Source: Ctena decussata
Lineage: Eukaryota > Mollusca > Bivalvia > Lucinida > Lucinidae
DNA: 64,000 nt
Assembly (NCBI GenBank): GCA_963989385.1
Contig: OZ022500.1
Span: 24,318,460-24,382,459, forward strand
Direction: 5' to 3'
The position numbers and the translations under genes are program-made. The notes beneath the pieces were generated by a model. It was not told the DNA's origin. It ran no database searches and saw nothing but the letters and a program-made list of their open reading frames with translations. Below, one piece after another: positions 1 to 11,009 of the stretch (position 1 is its first letter; every line of letters begins with the position of its first letter).

Positions 1-550
1 AGACTGGTGAGGTAATTTCATTAGTTTTGATACATGCATGTTATACTTTTTATAATTTTAGACCATCAATCAAGTTTTTATCAAGAGGCACGTTCTTATC
101 GACAACGCTTTTGAGTAGGATGGATGAGAAAAGGTAGCTTTGTCTTACTGTGGTTCTGAAAATTGTCCCGTGTTTCGGACCTTAATTGGCATTAGTATTG
201 CCATTTCGCATAATTGTCCACAAGGATGCATGTTATACCTTGTTAAAACAGAGATTTTGCTGATGTTGATAGCATTTCTAACTTAGGGATCTCTTCTGTG
301 GTATTTTAAGCAATGGCACCGTCTGTTCTGCGGCAATTTTCTCTTCAGCTTGGGGTTTAAGCCTTTTCAACATGATTTTTTCACGTGACCTTGCTCGGTT
401 GGCTGATAATTGTATAGTTATGACAGAGCTTGAGGTGGTTTGTTTTAAGAGAAATGTACAAAAAACATATACGAAGCTATTTTCATCAGTTATCTAGTAT
501 CCTGTATCAATCAGTATCCATAATCTGATACACTTTAGAAACATAATGTA

Positions 551-753
551 CAGTCAACTCTCGATATCTCAAAGTGGAAGTTCATCCCAAACTACTGATC
601 AATATTTCAAAGTAAATTTTCTGGTCCCAGAAAATTTACTTCTAGATATCAGTACTTTGAGAAAACAGGAGTTGAAATGTAAATAAAATAGTTGATGCGT
701 TCAAACTATATTCTTTGATATTAGATTTATTTTGAGATATCGAGAGCTGACTG
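551..753. mobile_element. pogo/Tc1-like MITE, copy 1
   Basis: The ends are inverted repeats: CAGTCAACTCTCGATATCTC on the left and, at the right, GAGATATCGAGAGCTGACTG, which is its inverse with one change. Both ends are flanked by TA (549-550 and 754-755), the target duplication expected for Tc1/mariner/pogo transposition. The interior is AT-rich with no coding capacity, and 'TTTGAGATATC'-like motifs recur inside. CAGT-type termini with TA duplication suggest a pogo-type source. A second copy lies at 19506-19692. Confidence 0.75.
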
Positions 754-755
754 TA

Positions 756-3190
756 TTGGCTAAGTGTTCCAGATTAATAATACTGGTAAATAATATCATT
801 TTTGATGATTTATCTCAAGGAATCTCCGAGGTGAACTAGTGCAATGAAAGAAGGTCCTATTGCTTTTTAACGAGAAGAGTAAAACAGCCTAAACAATTTT
901 TCCAAAACGGCCTTACGATAATCACATAAATTATGCATTTGTTGTATAAAACTGACACGCTGTTCTGATAACCACAAAAGATATTTACTTGTCTATAATT
1001 TGGAAATCTTTTGTCATTATACTAAACTTACCAGCTTCACATTATATGAGTCGCATCGGGTAATATGCTTTCATGTTGGAAACGTAGGCATTTCGTTAAC
1101 TATCATCCTATATCGCCATTCACTGACAACATCCAGCTCTGCCGATTTTACACGAAGTTGGTGACAGCAAATTACCACGTTTGGCGGTGATTAGCGATAG
1201 CTAACAACTTGTTTTTTATCGTGAAAATTAAAAAAAAAAAGGGAAACTTAAAATTATAATAATTGTCGTAAGGGACGAGTCATTTATTATCAGGTGGGGA
1301 CGGGGTGGGGGGGGGGGGGGGGGGGGGGTACATTTTCAAATGGGTCACCAAAATTTTTCCGACCTCCCCAGTCTCACCAGAATTATTTTTCCTAAAATGG
1401 GACAGTTAAGTTTTAACTACATGTATACAGTAATGCTTCCAAAGGATGAAGATAGAATGACAAACAGTTTAGACCCTGATCAAACCGTTCCAAAAAGAGC
1501 AGTCTGATCTGGGTATATGCAATGTTTGCTTAGACCAACGTTAGTTATTTTGGGTCTTAGCCTCTAATTGTTTTCTGCGATCCCCCAAATGAGATCAGAC
1601 AGAACTATCCAGTGTGTCGAATATACAAATAAACATCCGGTTTTGTTATGATCTAATTTCCTGAGCTGCCAAACGTTTCCTCTGCTTCACAAACTACTGC
1701 TCGTATTGTAGGATATCGCTGATATCAGACGCTAATTGCATCGTCTTAGATCCTTAATTTGACAGTTTTTGAAAGTACATTCAACGAAATTACATTATAA
1801 AAAGTCACGTTCGTTGTGTTGTCGTTCAGATATAATAACATTTTTGCAAATAATACATGTACAATTATTAAACAATATCAACAATTCAGAGAATTGTCGT
1901 GCGAATTAATAAGGAATGATATCAGATCAACACATTTTATACTAGGGGGTGTACTCCATAAGGTAGTTTTCAATGTCATGCGTGCATGCAGCTGATTTGA
2001 AATTCCTTCTAATAAACAAATAAAAGCTGCTCAGTTGCGCAATTTATGATAAGTGGCAGCATTTGTTTAAATCTTTTTGTTTGAACGCAAATGTAATTTA
2101 TGCACCGAAAGTGTCACTTTAAAATTTTGGTAAACCCTCTACTGCTGAAACAAGTTTAGACGTGTTGATCAGACAGCTCAATGATATTTGGAATTAAGGA
2201 CTTTATTTACGAAATTTGAATAATAATAAAAAAAAACGGTGTCTCACGATCCCCACATCATAAAAACGTTGTAGTGATAGGATGGAGTACATTTTGAGAT
2301 ATCGTCTAATATATATGTTTTGACATGAGTAAACTGTTATGAACTTGACTAAAACTATGAAATGTTTGTCAGATGTTACATTCAGAATTATCAGATGTTA
2401 CATTCAGATTGCATGCTATTAAGTCTAATTTATTTCCTATTGTTTGGTAAGATGCCAAGTTATCATAAAATACGTAGGCATCTGGCAAAAATATTTTACT
2501 CGAACTAAATTCCACAGCAGCATATTTGTGCATATGCCCTTGGAATTCAACTTATCACACAGGCGTGAGTTGATTTTACTTTCTCAATGAGTTATTTATG
2601 CATGTCTTATTTTCGTCCAGTCTTTTTTTCTCTAATGTACATTAGTGTCTGATAACGGTCCTGCTTCTACAGGAAATATATCAAACGAACGTTGATAACA
2701 GATTATACTGAGATACCGCTTTAAAAGAACGACGGAGACTGTTATTAATACTACTAGTCATATTTTGTAAAGAAAGCACACTTGTTTTTTAAAATGCTAG
2801 AAAGTTCGGATTTGATTTGCTGTTAGATCTGAGATGGTAGCAACAAATGCCCCTCCGGCTTCAAGCAATTTGGACTAAAACTTAATTTCCCTGTAGGCTT
2901 CATCTGTATCTTTGAATTTAGTGAACTTCTAAGCCATATGAAAATAGATAATGTTGTAGAAGACAATAACGATGCTTGCCTCAGTTTTGATGAATAGAGA
3001 AGATCTTGTGTACGTCATTTGTCAACCTGAATATAGTTCGAGATGGCGACGCGCGCGTATCTACAGTGCATGCTCAAATCAAATGTACACTACCATAAGG
3101 GCATGGTAAATGTGCTAAGACAATAAATTCAACCTGTAATGCCAATTATGCGTGTCCTTACATGTCTGCGTTTGCGTCCCTGCTGTTGTA
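756..3190. other. unannotated AT-rich stretch
   Basis: No coding sequence is supported here. Minor items are a run of 22 G (1307-1328), a two-copy 21-bp tandem repeat based on TCAGATGTTACATTCAGA (about 2370-2412), and a segment at 1602-1680 that recurs in the same orientation at 17110-17185. The block at 1390-1510 resembles the interior of the MITE at 31832-32004. Confidence 0.4.
1307..1328 (+). repeat. poly-G tract (22 G)
   Basis: An uninterrupted run of 22 G preceded by GGTGGGGACGGGGT, giving strong G-quadruplex potential. Run length in such tracts is error-prone in assemblies. Confidence 0.9.
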
Positions 3191-3191
3191 A

Positions 3192-3740
3192 ATTTAAAGA
3201 GTAACTACACTTCAGGAACTGACTGAATCAGATCCCAAACCCTATCCCCAACATCAAAGGGAAAGATTGACAAAGACATCCCAACAAACAATAAATTACA
3301 AGCGATAAGCCGAGTCAGCAGCTCTTTCCCAAATAGGTGGCACCTCAGCTATCTTTACCAAACTAAATAATTTAGACCAACAGAAGGGTTACAACAGACT
3401 AAACAAATTATACGAAAAACATTTAACAACCATTTTTACCTATTTTCTATTTTTTATTATAGAAGGGTTAAAATGAGAACACAATAAATTAAACAGCACC
3501 GAACATAAAACAAATGCAACCGCAACGAAAGTACTGCCTTGGGACGGCCAGTAATAACTACTGGGGTGGGGGGGGGGGGGGGAGGGGGTGTTGGGTTCGT
3601 ATGGAGGTCCCCTAACTCATCAGAGAGTCATCACAGGTAAATATTAAAATCAAGAAAAGACCGTGATGAAGCAAGGATGAGGACTCGACAGCCAAAACGT
3701 GTTCAGCAACATGTAAGCTCATGTAAGCACAAGTAAGCTC
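3192..3740 (-). repeat. dispersed repeat family B, copy 1
   Basis: Contains the family signature AGGAACTGACTGAATCAGAT, then a CTCTTTCCCAAATAGGTGG block, the marker CTTGGGACGGCCAGTAAT, and a 'gatgaggactcgacag' block near the end. The first 280 bp are a close inverse copy of 47965-48252. Related copies occur at 24685, 25070, 39069, 62080 and 62335, and a segment is embedded in the LINE at 13944-14165. A run of 15 G lies at 3568-3582. No protein or tRNA promoter was recognised, so the class is unknown. Confidence 0.65.
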
Positions 3741-4544
3741 AGTTATCAAATACTTTTGGTTTATCCCCTTTTTCAGTCCTAACGTTTTCTTTTTTTTTCT
3801 TTTCTTTAACCCAGTCAAATACAGTACTGTATAGTAAAACACAACCATCTATATTACCAACCGTTGCACGACCGTTGCAAACGGCATTCCCAATATTTTC
3901 TAAAAAATTGTGATAGGTAAAAAAGGAATTTCGCATCGTTCTTTCTTAATTTTTATAATATATGTAACAAAATCATATGCGTTTAGAACTGTGAGGCTTT
4001 GCATAAAACGGTTAAACTACATGTATGTCATTTTCGCCTCTTAATTACAAGAAAGTAAAACATGGCAGATGAAATTCCCGTTTGATCCTACGTATTACTG
4101 TAACAGCATGTGACCACTGTATGCTATCCTTAGAACAAAATTGGCAGGATTAATTGAATTTTATTCTGAATCATTTTTTTTCTGCATTTTTGTTTCAACC
4201 ATTTATTATGACAGTTTGAAAAATACTCTTTTTATTAAAAAAACTATATAAAATTGCAATTTTTATTTACAAAGTTGTATTACCCGACCAGTGATTGCAG
4301 GCGTTACGCGTGCGGACAGGTGAATAGATTGGTATTATTTTATTCAAATGTTGTAAATGTGTTTTGACCTGACACTCATGAATATTCCGTTCGCCTCCGT
4401 TTATTAAATTCTGGTGTCCGATCACGAACAGGTAGAAGCAAGTTTATTTTATACATTACTATTTAGCAGATAATATGTAACTGTATCCAGTGGAGCAGTG
4501 GATATGATACTGAATCGTAAATCTTCGGGTTTTGGTTTTGATTG

Positions 4545-4803
4545 ATTTGATGCTTAACGTCCAAGGTAAAAAGCTATGGTCATGTCAGGAAGGTCAGTTA
4601 ACCTAACCACACTATTCCTGGGGAGGCTTAAACCTCCTAAGCGGTTAACCAGACTAAGTGCACATACTTTCGCCAGTAACTGACAATTGCCCTTCTTGAA
4701 TCAGCGGAAGGGGAAACGAAAGTATGTAGCCAGACCGGGTTTCGAACCCAGGACCTCTGACTTATGAGTCAGGTGCCCTACCGATTGCGCTACGCGGCCT
4801 GGC
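4545..4803 (-). mobile_element. tRNA-derived SINE (Met-type head), copy 1
   Basis: On the minus strand the head GGCCGCGTAGCGCAATCGGT carries a pol III A box, a CAT anticodon loop (CTCATAA) and a B box (GGTTCGAAACC). Downstream come the body motif CGAAAGTATGTGCACTTAGT and a tail with 'ggacgttaagcatcaaatcaatcaa'-like sequence. Near-identical to 34757-35033 on the plus strand, and related to the split copy at 22324-24558. It is a retroposon and not a functional tRNA gene, because it continues for about 180 bp as a SINE body. Confidence 0.85.
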
Positions 4804-5008
4804 AGGTTTTGGGTTTGAATCTCATTTCTGTCATCTTTATATTTTTATATTTTTTTCCTTAACGTACAACCGGCGGGCAAACTTGTCATACTCGGCACGA
4901 ACTTTTAAAGTTTTACGTGCTGAGTAAGATGCACTAGCCTTGTACTATGTCCGGGTTAATTCTTTAAAAAAGTCGACCAGAAAGCATCTGAGATCCAAAG
5001 AATAAAAT

Positions 5009-5244
5009 GAGCCGCGACACGAGAAAACCAACAAAGTAGTTGTGCAACCAGCGCAGACTCAGATCAGCCTGGACATCCGCCCAGTCGAATCAGAATCTTC
5101 TCTATGCGCTTAAATTGTAGCTAAGGGTCTAAGCTGCCTCCATGCGGACAGCGTAGACTCTGATCAGACTGGGTGGATGCCCAGGCTGATCTGAGTCTGC
5201 CCTGGGCGCACAACCACATTGTTGGTTTTCTCGCGTCGCGGCTC
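5009..5244. mobile_element. PalM palindromic MITE, copy a
   Basis: Begins GAGCCGCGACACGAGAAAAC and ends with the inverse, GTTTTCTCGCGTCGCGGCTC. The inverted arms are about 100 bp each, so the whole element can fold on itself. Flanks are an exact 4-bp duplication, AAAT at 5005-5008 and AAAT at 5245-5248. Short reading frames inside are spurious. It sits immediately upstream of the decayed transposase at 5346-6060. Confidence 0.85.
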
Positions 5245-5345
5245 AAATGTTCATTGCCTCCACATCAGCGCATTTTGAGGAAACCCGAACACCTGGAGGG
5301 GATCGTCAAAAGACAACAAACATCTGGAGTCTGCGATAAACCATT

Positions 5346-6060
5346 TTCAGAGTGAGGAAAAAATTTAGAGAAACCGTAACATTGACGTCTCCACGACAGT
5401 CTACAAGTCGGACGTACAAACCGATGGATAAGTTTGAAGAGGCAGTTGTAAGAAATAAAAGCCCGGAATTTTATTCTCAACGTCATCAGCTTCCAACACT
5501 GAACAATCTGCTGATTGTTCTGAGCAGATATCAATTACCCCGCCAGTAGGTGGCTGTTACACCAAACTTTGTGGAAGCTTGGCTGTGCATGGAAGAGAAG
5601 AGTCGACATCCAAAAGTGCTGATTTAAAAGCCTTCCGTCGTTGAGCAGCGGCTGAGATTTCATTTCAAGAAAAAAGTAACTCGAAGACAAGGGGTATAAT
5701 TTTGTATTCGTGGATGAAACTTGGATCGTTACAGCGTATACAGCCAATAAATGTTGGCAAAGAGATGATATGTTTGCCGCTTTGCCCCCTTGTAGCCGTG
5801 GTTAATGTTTGATTGTTGTAAATACCGGATCAAAGAACGGATTGATTAAAGGCGCTCAACTCCTCTACAAAGCTGCATCAGCAGCCGGAGATTACCTTCA
5901 TGAGATGATTTGGTAAAACTTTAAAACGTGATTAAAAGAAAAACTTCTCCCAAATCTACATAGCCTACATCTGCATCTGTAATGGAAAACGCAAGCTATT
6001 GCTCAGTGCAAAGGACAAATGCCCGAGTACTAAGACAGGAGAAAATCAAGTTACTGCAGG
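5346..6060 (+). pseudogene. decayed DDE transposase (IS630/Tc1-like, DDE_3 type)
   Basis: Recognised by protein-like segments in successive frames. An N-terminal block contains DKFEEAVVRN, a middle block contains WKLGCAWKRR, and KPSVVEQRLRF follows in a shifted frame. The first catalytic motif is FVFVDETW with D at 5713, followed by TANKCWQRDD. Next come IVVNTGSKNG and AAGDYLHEM, then a second catalytic region VMENASY. In the family as I remember it the latter is VMDNASY, so the second catalytic Asp reads Glu (5985-5987). Several stops and frameshifts interrupt the frame and no third acidic motif was found downstream. The family is a eukaryotic DDE endonuclease widespread in cnidarians, molluscs and arthropods. 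It is a non-functional relic and the exact superfamily branch is uncertain. Confidence 0.75.
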
Positions 6061-6284
6061 CGACAAAAGATAATTTGCTTTATCAAATTTACCAACTGTT
6101 CCATAAGAAATAATTCGTTACCTCACTGGAATTAGCGAAGACCGAGGTTGTTACGCGGCGTCTGATAGGGTATGCAATATTGGCAATGGTAGTATATAAA
6201 ATGCTTGAGAATATAATGAGTCTGATGAATGTAAAAATGTCTTATTTTATCAAGGACAGAAAAAAATCACAACTAGAAATGGGT

Positions 6285-7310
6285 CCATGAGACACTGATG
6301 CCCCCGCCAAGTGCCTTGAGTAGGATGGCGCCTTGATTAATGCAGTGGCACTTGTAGGATAACTTGCATCATAGGGGCAGACTTGTATAATATATGAGGA
6401 AAAATCAACAGACCAACAAATATTTATAGCCTAAGGTCAAAGTGACTAGCATTTACTTTGCATTGAGACCTCGGACACCTATATAACACGAACATGTTTT
6501 GATTATAGCCTATTCACGTAGCTTTAGTGCGCACTGTGACCTAGACCTTCAAGCAAGCAAGTGAGATCGCCTCTGCACGCAACAAATCGTCTTGCCAAAT
6601 AAATCCCATCCTGCAGGACAAAGATATGAACAAGACACGAAAATATTTTTACTGTAGCCTATACACAAAGTTTACGGGTGCAATGTGACTTTGACTTTCA
6701 AGCTAGTGACACGATTCACATAGTTTTACGTGACACACTATCTTCTCATGTGTGCCAAATATTTTTGAAATCCAACCATCGAGAAAAAAGATATGGGCCG
6801 GACAAGAACATGTTTTACCGTAGCCAATGCACAAGGTTTAAGCGCAAACTCAAAGCAAGGGACATGGTTCATACACTCAACACATTATCTTCTCATCATA
6901 ATTACATAAGCCAAATAATTTTGAAATTCCACCATGCAGTACAAAGGTATGAGCCAGACACGAACAAATTCTAATAAAGCCCATACACAAAATTTACGTG
7001 ACTGTGTGACCTTGACCTTCGAGCTAGCGACATGATTCTTGCACGCGACACATTGACATGTAATGATAATTATTTATGTCAAATATGTTTAAAATTCAAC
7101 ACACAAGACGAAGTACTTGCCTAGACCCGAACATGTTTTCACTATAGCCTATGCACAAAGTCTACGTGCGCAGTGTGACCTTGACCGCCAAGCTAGCGAC
7201 ATAGTTCTCCAGGGTAACGCATAGTCTGGCCGTGCTGATTATTTATGTCAAATGATTTTTAAATCCCAAAATGCAGGACGAAGTTTTCTGCCGGACATGA
7301 TTCTGGTAAC
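6285..7310 (+). mobile_element. tandem-core element, GCCCCCG-head class, copy 1
   Basis: The head AACTAGAAATGGGTCCATGA, then GACACTGATGCCCCCGCC, matches the heads at 43284 and 15958. The body holds about five imperfect units of 143-168 bp marked by CACAAAGTTTACGTG and GTGACCTTGACCTTC (starting near 6515, 6658, 6823, 6979 and 7147). The 3' end is not recognisable; the element runs into a CA/CG microsatellite at 7311-7345, so it is probably truncated. Open frames inside are by-products of the repeats. Confidence 0.6.
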
Positions 7311-7319
7311 ACACAAACA

Positions 7320-7934
7320 CACACACATGCGCGCGCACACATACATTACTCACTTGAAACATATACAGCCAACAGATGCTGAACTCTAAATGCCCTTCCG
7401 TCATTTCATGGCGGGGGCCATAAAACGCGCAGTAAACGCGGCATCTGCTCTAGCTCGTAACTGTTTGCAGTTTTTTTAACTGGCCATATTCTATAGTTGT
7501 CCTTGTTTTCTATTTCGTGAATGGCTTCGGAAGCATGGAATTGCACTAAACGACTGCATGCTGCAATCACAACTTCTTGATATAGTAAGACTCCATCAAA
7601 CGGCGCCATAATATACCATAGATAAAATCGTAAGACGCAATGGCCATGACGTTCTGTCTCTGCCACCTTATTATCCTGAATTTAATGTTAATGCCATGAA
7701 TCTGATTTGGAGCTGCTAAAAACCATCGTTCGGCGTCGCAATCTTACTTTCAGGTTCATGCAATATTGGCTGTAAAACTGTAATAGAATTTTAACCGAAA
7801 CCAAATTCAAACCGATCCTCTCCTGCTTCATACCGCCCACCTCCTCCTCATCCCACGGAAAATGATTTAAATCCGTTAATTAAAATCCTTTGAAATTCAA
7901 CTAGTTTATCTGTTGTTTTCTTTTATATTTTCAG
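7320..7934. other. no supported feature except microsatellite
   Basis: Starts with (CA)n/(CG)n at 7311-7345. The remainder shows no recognised repeat or convincing coding sequence. Confidence 0.4.
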
Positions 7935-8155
7935 ACTACATTGACAAAATGAATCTGACCAATGCCGCCTTTGCAAATATGACAATTATATGGGCGAATA
8001 CGTAGCCAGAATCGTTATTAACCTGGCCAATGATACTACAGACACTGGTGACAACAGTAGCACAGAAACTGCGAGTATGGGCAGCACCACTGAGAAAAGC
8101 CAGCGAGGTCGAATGAATTTTTGCACTTGAGTTGTTATGTCTTGAATAAAATAAG

Positions 8156-8185
<30 letters not shown>
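7935..8185 (+). other. candidate 3'-terminal exon or retroposed 3' end with poly-A
   Basis: A plausible splice acceptor (pyrimidine-rich TTTTATATTTTCAG, ending at 7934) precedes an open frame. From the first ATG it runs 7990-8130 (46 codons) and contains GEYVARIVINLAND; the same frame is open upstream from 7945 and includes CRLCKYDNY. An AATAAA at 8145-8150 is followed after 5 nt by 30 genomic A residues (8156-8185). That is either an A-rich tract beside a real exon or the tail of a retroposed transcript. I do not recognise the protein. Confidence 0.25.
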
Positions 8186-8186
<1 letters not shown>

Positions 8187-8504
8187 CAGGAAAAAATAAA
8201 AGTTCAGAAAAAATACAGATAAAAACCCAAACGACAAAAAATCATTTACCAATAGTAAAAATTGTGTTTTCATTCATTACAATAATTATAAAGAAAAACA
8301 AGTAAAAGAAAAAAAAATGGTATGGGTTCAGACTCGCAATATCTCTAACTGCAGTCGGAAGCCTTCACCACTATGCTAAAATGTCATCGAGGAATGGATT
8401 ACTGCATTGTATTCAAGTAGCAACTTTTCCGATAGATCATCGCTGAAACTTAAGAAACCACCCGAGCGTAATGGCGGAAAATCATAAGTGCCAGGTCAAT
8501 ACTT

Positions 8505-8745
8505 ATCAACAATCCGCCCACAACTGTAGTAAACATCTAAACTCCGTTCATTAATTGTGATACTGGGTTTTTCGCTGCTCATACTTTTATAATCTAATCA
8601 ATCCGCGGAAGACTGTGCATAGTGATATAGGTCGACTTCCGCCAATTTCTCATCAAGGTCTCATGTATCTTAGCCTGGCGTCTAATGCTGCAGTTTCATG
8701 CACGAAACAGCAAATTTCAAAAACCAGTCCGCAAACTAAGACCAT
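8505..8745 (+). repeat. inverted-repeat partner of 10200-10430
   Basis: Shares with the reverse complement of 10200-10430 the blocks AACTCCGTTCATTAATT, GACTGTGCATAGTGAT and CTTCCGCC-ATTTCTCATCAA. The best part (8540-8665) looks about 85 percent identical by eye; similarity decays to the right. The two arms are separated by about 1.5 kb. Confidence 0.6.
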
Positions 8746-8749
8746 TTGA

Positions 8750-10195
8750 TGAAAATTGACAGCCTAAAGTCATACATACATGTATTCAAATACATTCCAC
8801 GTGGGTACCACGCTGTCATTTGGATAATAACTGTTCTACTCAGAAGTGAACTTCAGGCCTATAAACGTCCCTGCATTTGTCTATTTCTTCCTTTTTGTCA
8901 TTTTTCTCATCGTGACGTTTCAAGCAAAAATGTGACATAATGTATCTGCGAACAGGAAAATCTCAAACCAGTCAGCTAGAGACTTTGTTATGTGCCTCTG
9001 TGTCCACACAGTCACATATCTCAGCATTCGCGTATATACGGAAGGAAATATCGCTTGCATGCATGCGTGCGGGTTCACCTTTGTACGACAATGTCTATGA
9101 ATATAGGAAGTAATAGATTTGCACGCTTGTGAAAAGGTACCCTTGCATTGTACGAAAAGGGAAGACTCAGTCAGATCGTGCAGTCATATCAGAGTCTACA
9201 TTTTTGCATAAACATTCTTAGATGATATAAAAAATGAACAGCCTGTACAGTTGAGTATTAACAGTATGTGCATGACATAATATCCTTAAACAGATATATC
9301 ATGTGAATCGCGAAACAGTAACCGTTTACATGTGTCTTAGCTTTTCACTTAAACTCGGTACCGTCAGGTTGACTTCGACTTCCGGTTGACTCTGATCAGA
9401 CTGCATCCTTTGCGCAGGCCGTAAGGTTCGACGATGTAGTATTTGCATTCAGGTCTTCCTTCCTTGCGTATATATGTTCGTGTCGCGGGAAGGAGGGTAA
9501 TCGAGGGAATAGTCTGTTGAAAAGAATTGAGGGGGGGGGACTTGTAGGGTGTGTCTAGACTAGGGTGGCGGTTTGAGTGGTAGATTGAATAAGGAGAGGT
9601 GTGTGTTTGGGAAGGTGCCATGTCGAGGGGAAGGAGTCTGGATGGTAGACAAATTGAGGGGAGGGGGTTGTAGGTAGAGTGGGGGAGATTATTTTATTTT
9701 TCTAAAAGTGGGGGGTGGGTGGGTGGGGGTAAGGAGGAGAAATAGACTGATAAAGGGGAGCTGTAATAAGTTTGAGAGGTGCACGGTTTTGTCCTTTTGA
9801 CCTTGTATTCAACTTTGCAGTTTTATCGCAACATTGCTGATAAATGTTTTGGAACTTTTGAAATTTATTACATACTGCGGAAAGCTGTAATATTTGCGTT
9901 AAAATAACGCCAGTGAACATCATTACGTCGCACTGACGCTGATATGACGTGGTTTAGACGTTGTTTGCCGGTGGCCATACTATGATGAAACACTTCAAAC
10001 CTTCTCCTATGTGAATTTATGCGGTGTAATCCATTTCAAATTGAGACAAAATTATCTGGATGACAAGCTTGTTGCTACGCTGACTGATTTCGCACGCGCA
10101 GAGCATGTGTCAGAATACTAACCCCACCCGTACACAAAACTATTTATAGCGACCACTTTATATGGTATTAAAAGGCGTTTCCAACCTGTCCGATG
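8750..10195. other. loop of inverted repeat; purine-rich block
   Basis: No coding sequence recognised. From about 9480 to 9735 the plus strand is strongly purine-rich (repeated GGAGGGG, GAAGGAGGG, GGGGGTGGGT), capable of triplex or quadruplex structures. Confidence 0.4.
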
Positions 10196-10199
10196 GAAT

Positions 10200-10430
10200 T
10201 AGTCTCGGGTTGAAAATCTGTAATTTGCAGTTTTGTGCAGATTAGCCCTGCATCGTACGAAGGACAGAGTCATAAGACACATTGATGAGAAATCGGCGGA
10301 AGTCTAGCATTATCACTATGCACAGTCTTACTGGATTGATTTGATTTTTAAAGTATGAGAAGCAAAAAACCCAGTTTCAGAATTAATGAACGGAGTTTAG
10401 TTTACGCTATTGCCTACCAACAATATTTTG
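10200..10430 (-). repeat. inverted-repeat partner of 8505-8745
   Basis: Reverse-complement match to 8505-8745, including GACTGTGCATAGTGATAATG and AACTCCGTTCATTAATTCTG on the minus strand. It may be an independent copy of one repeat in the opposite orientation, or the arms of a foldback element. Confidence 0.6.
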
Positions 10431-11009
10431 GCTAGTCTAACAAGCATATGACACCCTTCGGTGAATCTGCTCAGTTACTGCATGACTGTAATTCGAAAAT
10501 ATTTTACAAAAAATCTAAAAATTTTGATTTTCCTATTCTGTTATGTATGGTTATAAGAATCATTACAGCATTAGAACATTTAATGAAACTTCGTTTGCGA
10601 GAAAATAAGCAAAGCCCCATTTGCACTTGGAAGCATATGGACTACACACTATATGGTTCAGAAGTTATGGTTACTAGATAAGTTGTTTATAAGAAATAAT
10701 GAAATTGAAACTCAAAGCAAAGTTAATTTGAACACTTTTTATTAAAAGTAAAACGATACATACCTGAGATGGATAAGCAACTCTAAACAGTTAAATCAGC
10801 ACTGAAAAGCCTAGTAAACTGAACATAATAATTGATGTTGTACGAATTTGGATTCTTAATCTTTTGTTATACACTTTTGTATAACCTTCCCCATCCCACC
10901 CTTCTTCTGCCCCTCTGGTCAGTTCTGTACCCTCGGTTTGTGCTCTTGGGTAAGTATCTTCTTATCACTGAATATGACTTTCTTAAAGGTAAAATAGGTA
11001 ATTTCCTTA

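Noticed and set aside
7986..8273. Minus-strand 95-residue membrane-like protein
   Set aside because: The hydrophobic Phe-rich part is the translation of the poly-A run at 8156-8185; the rest has no support.
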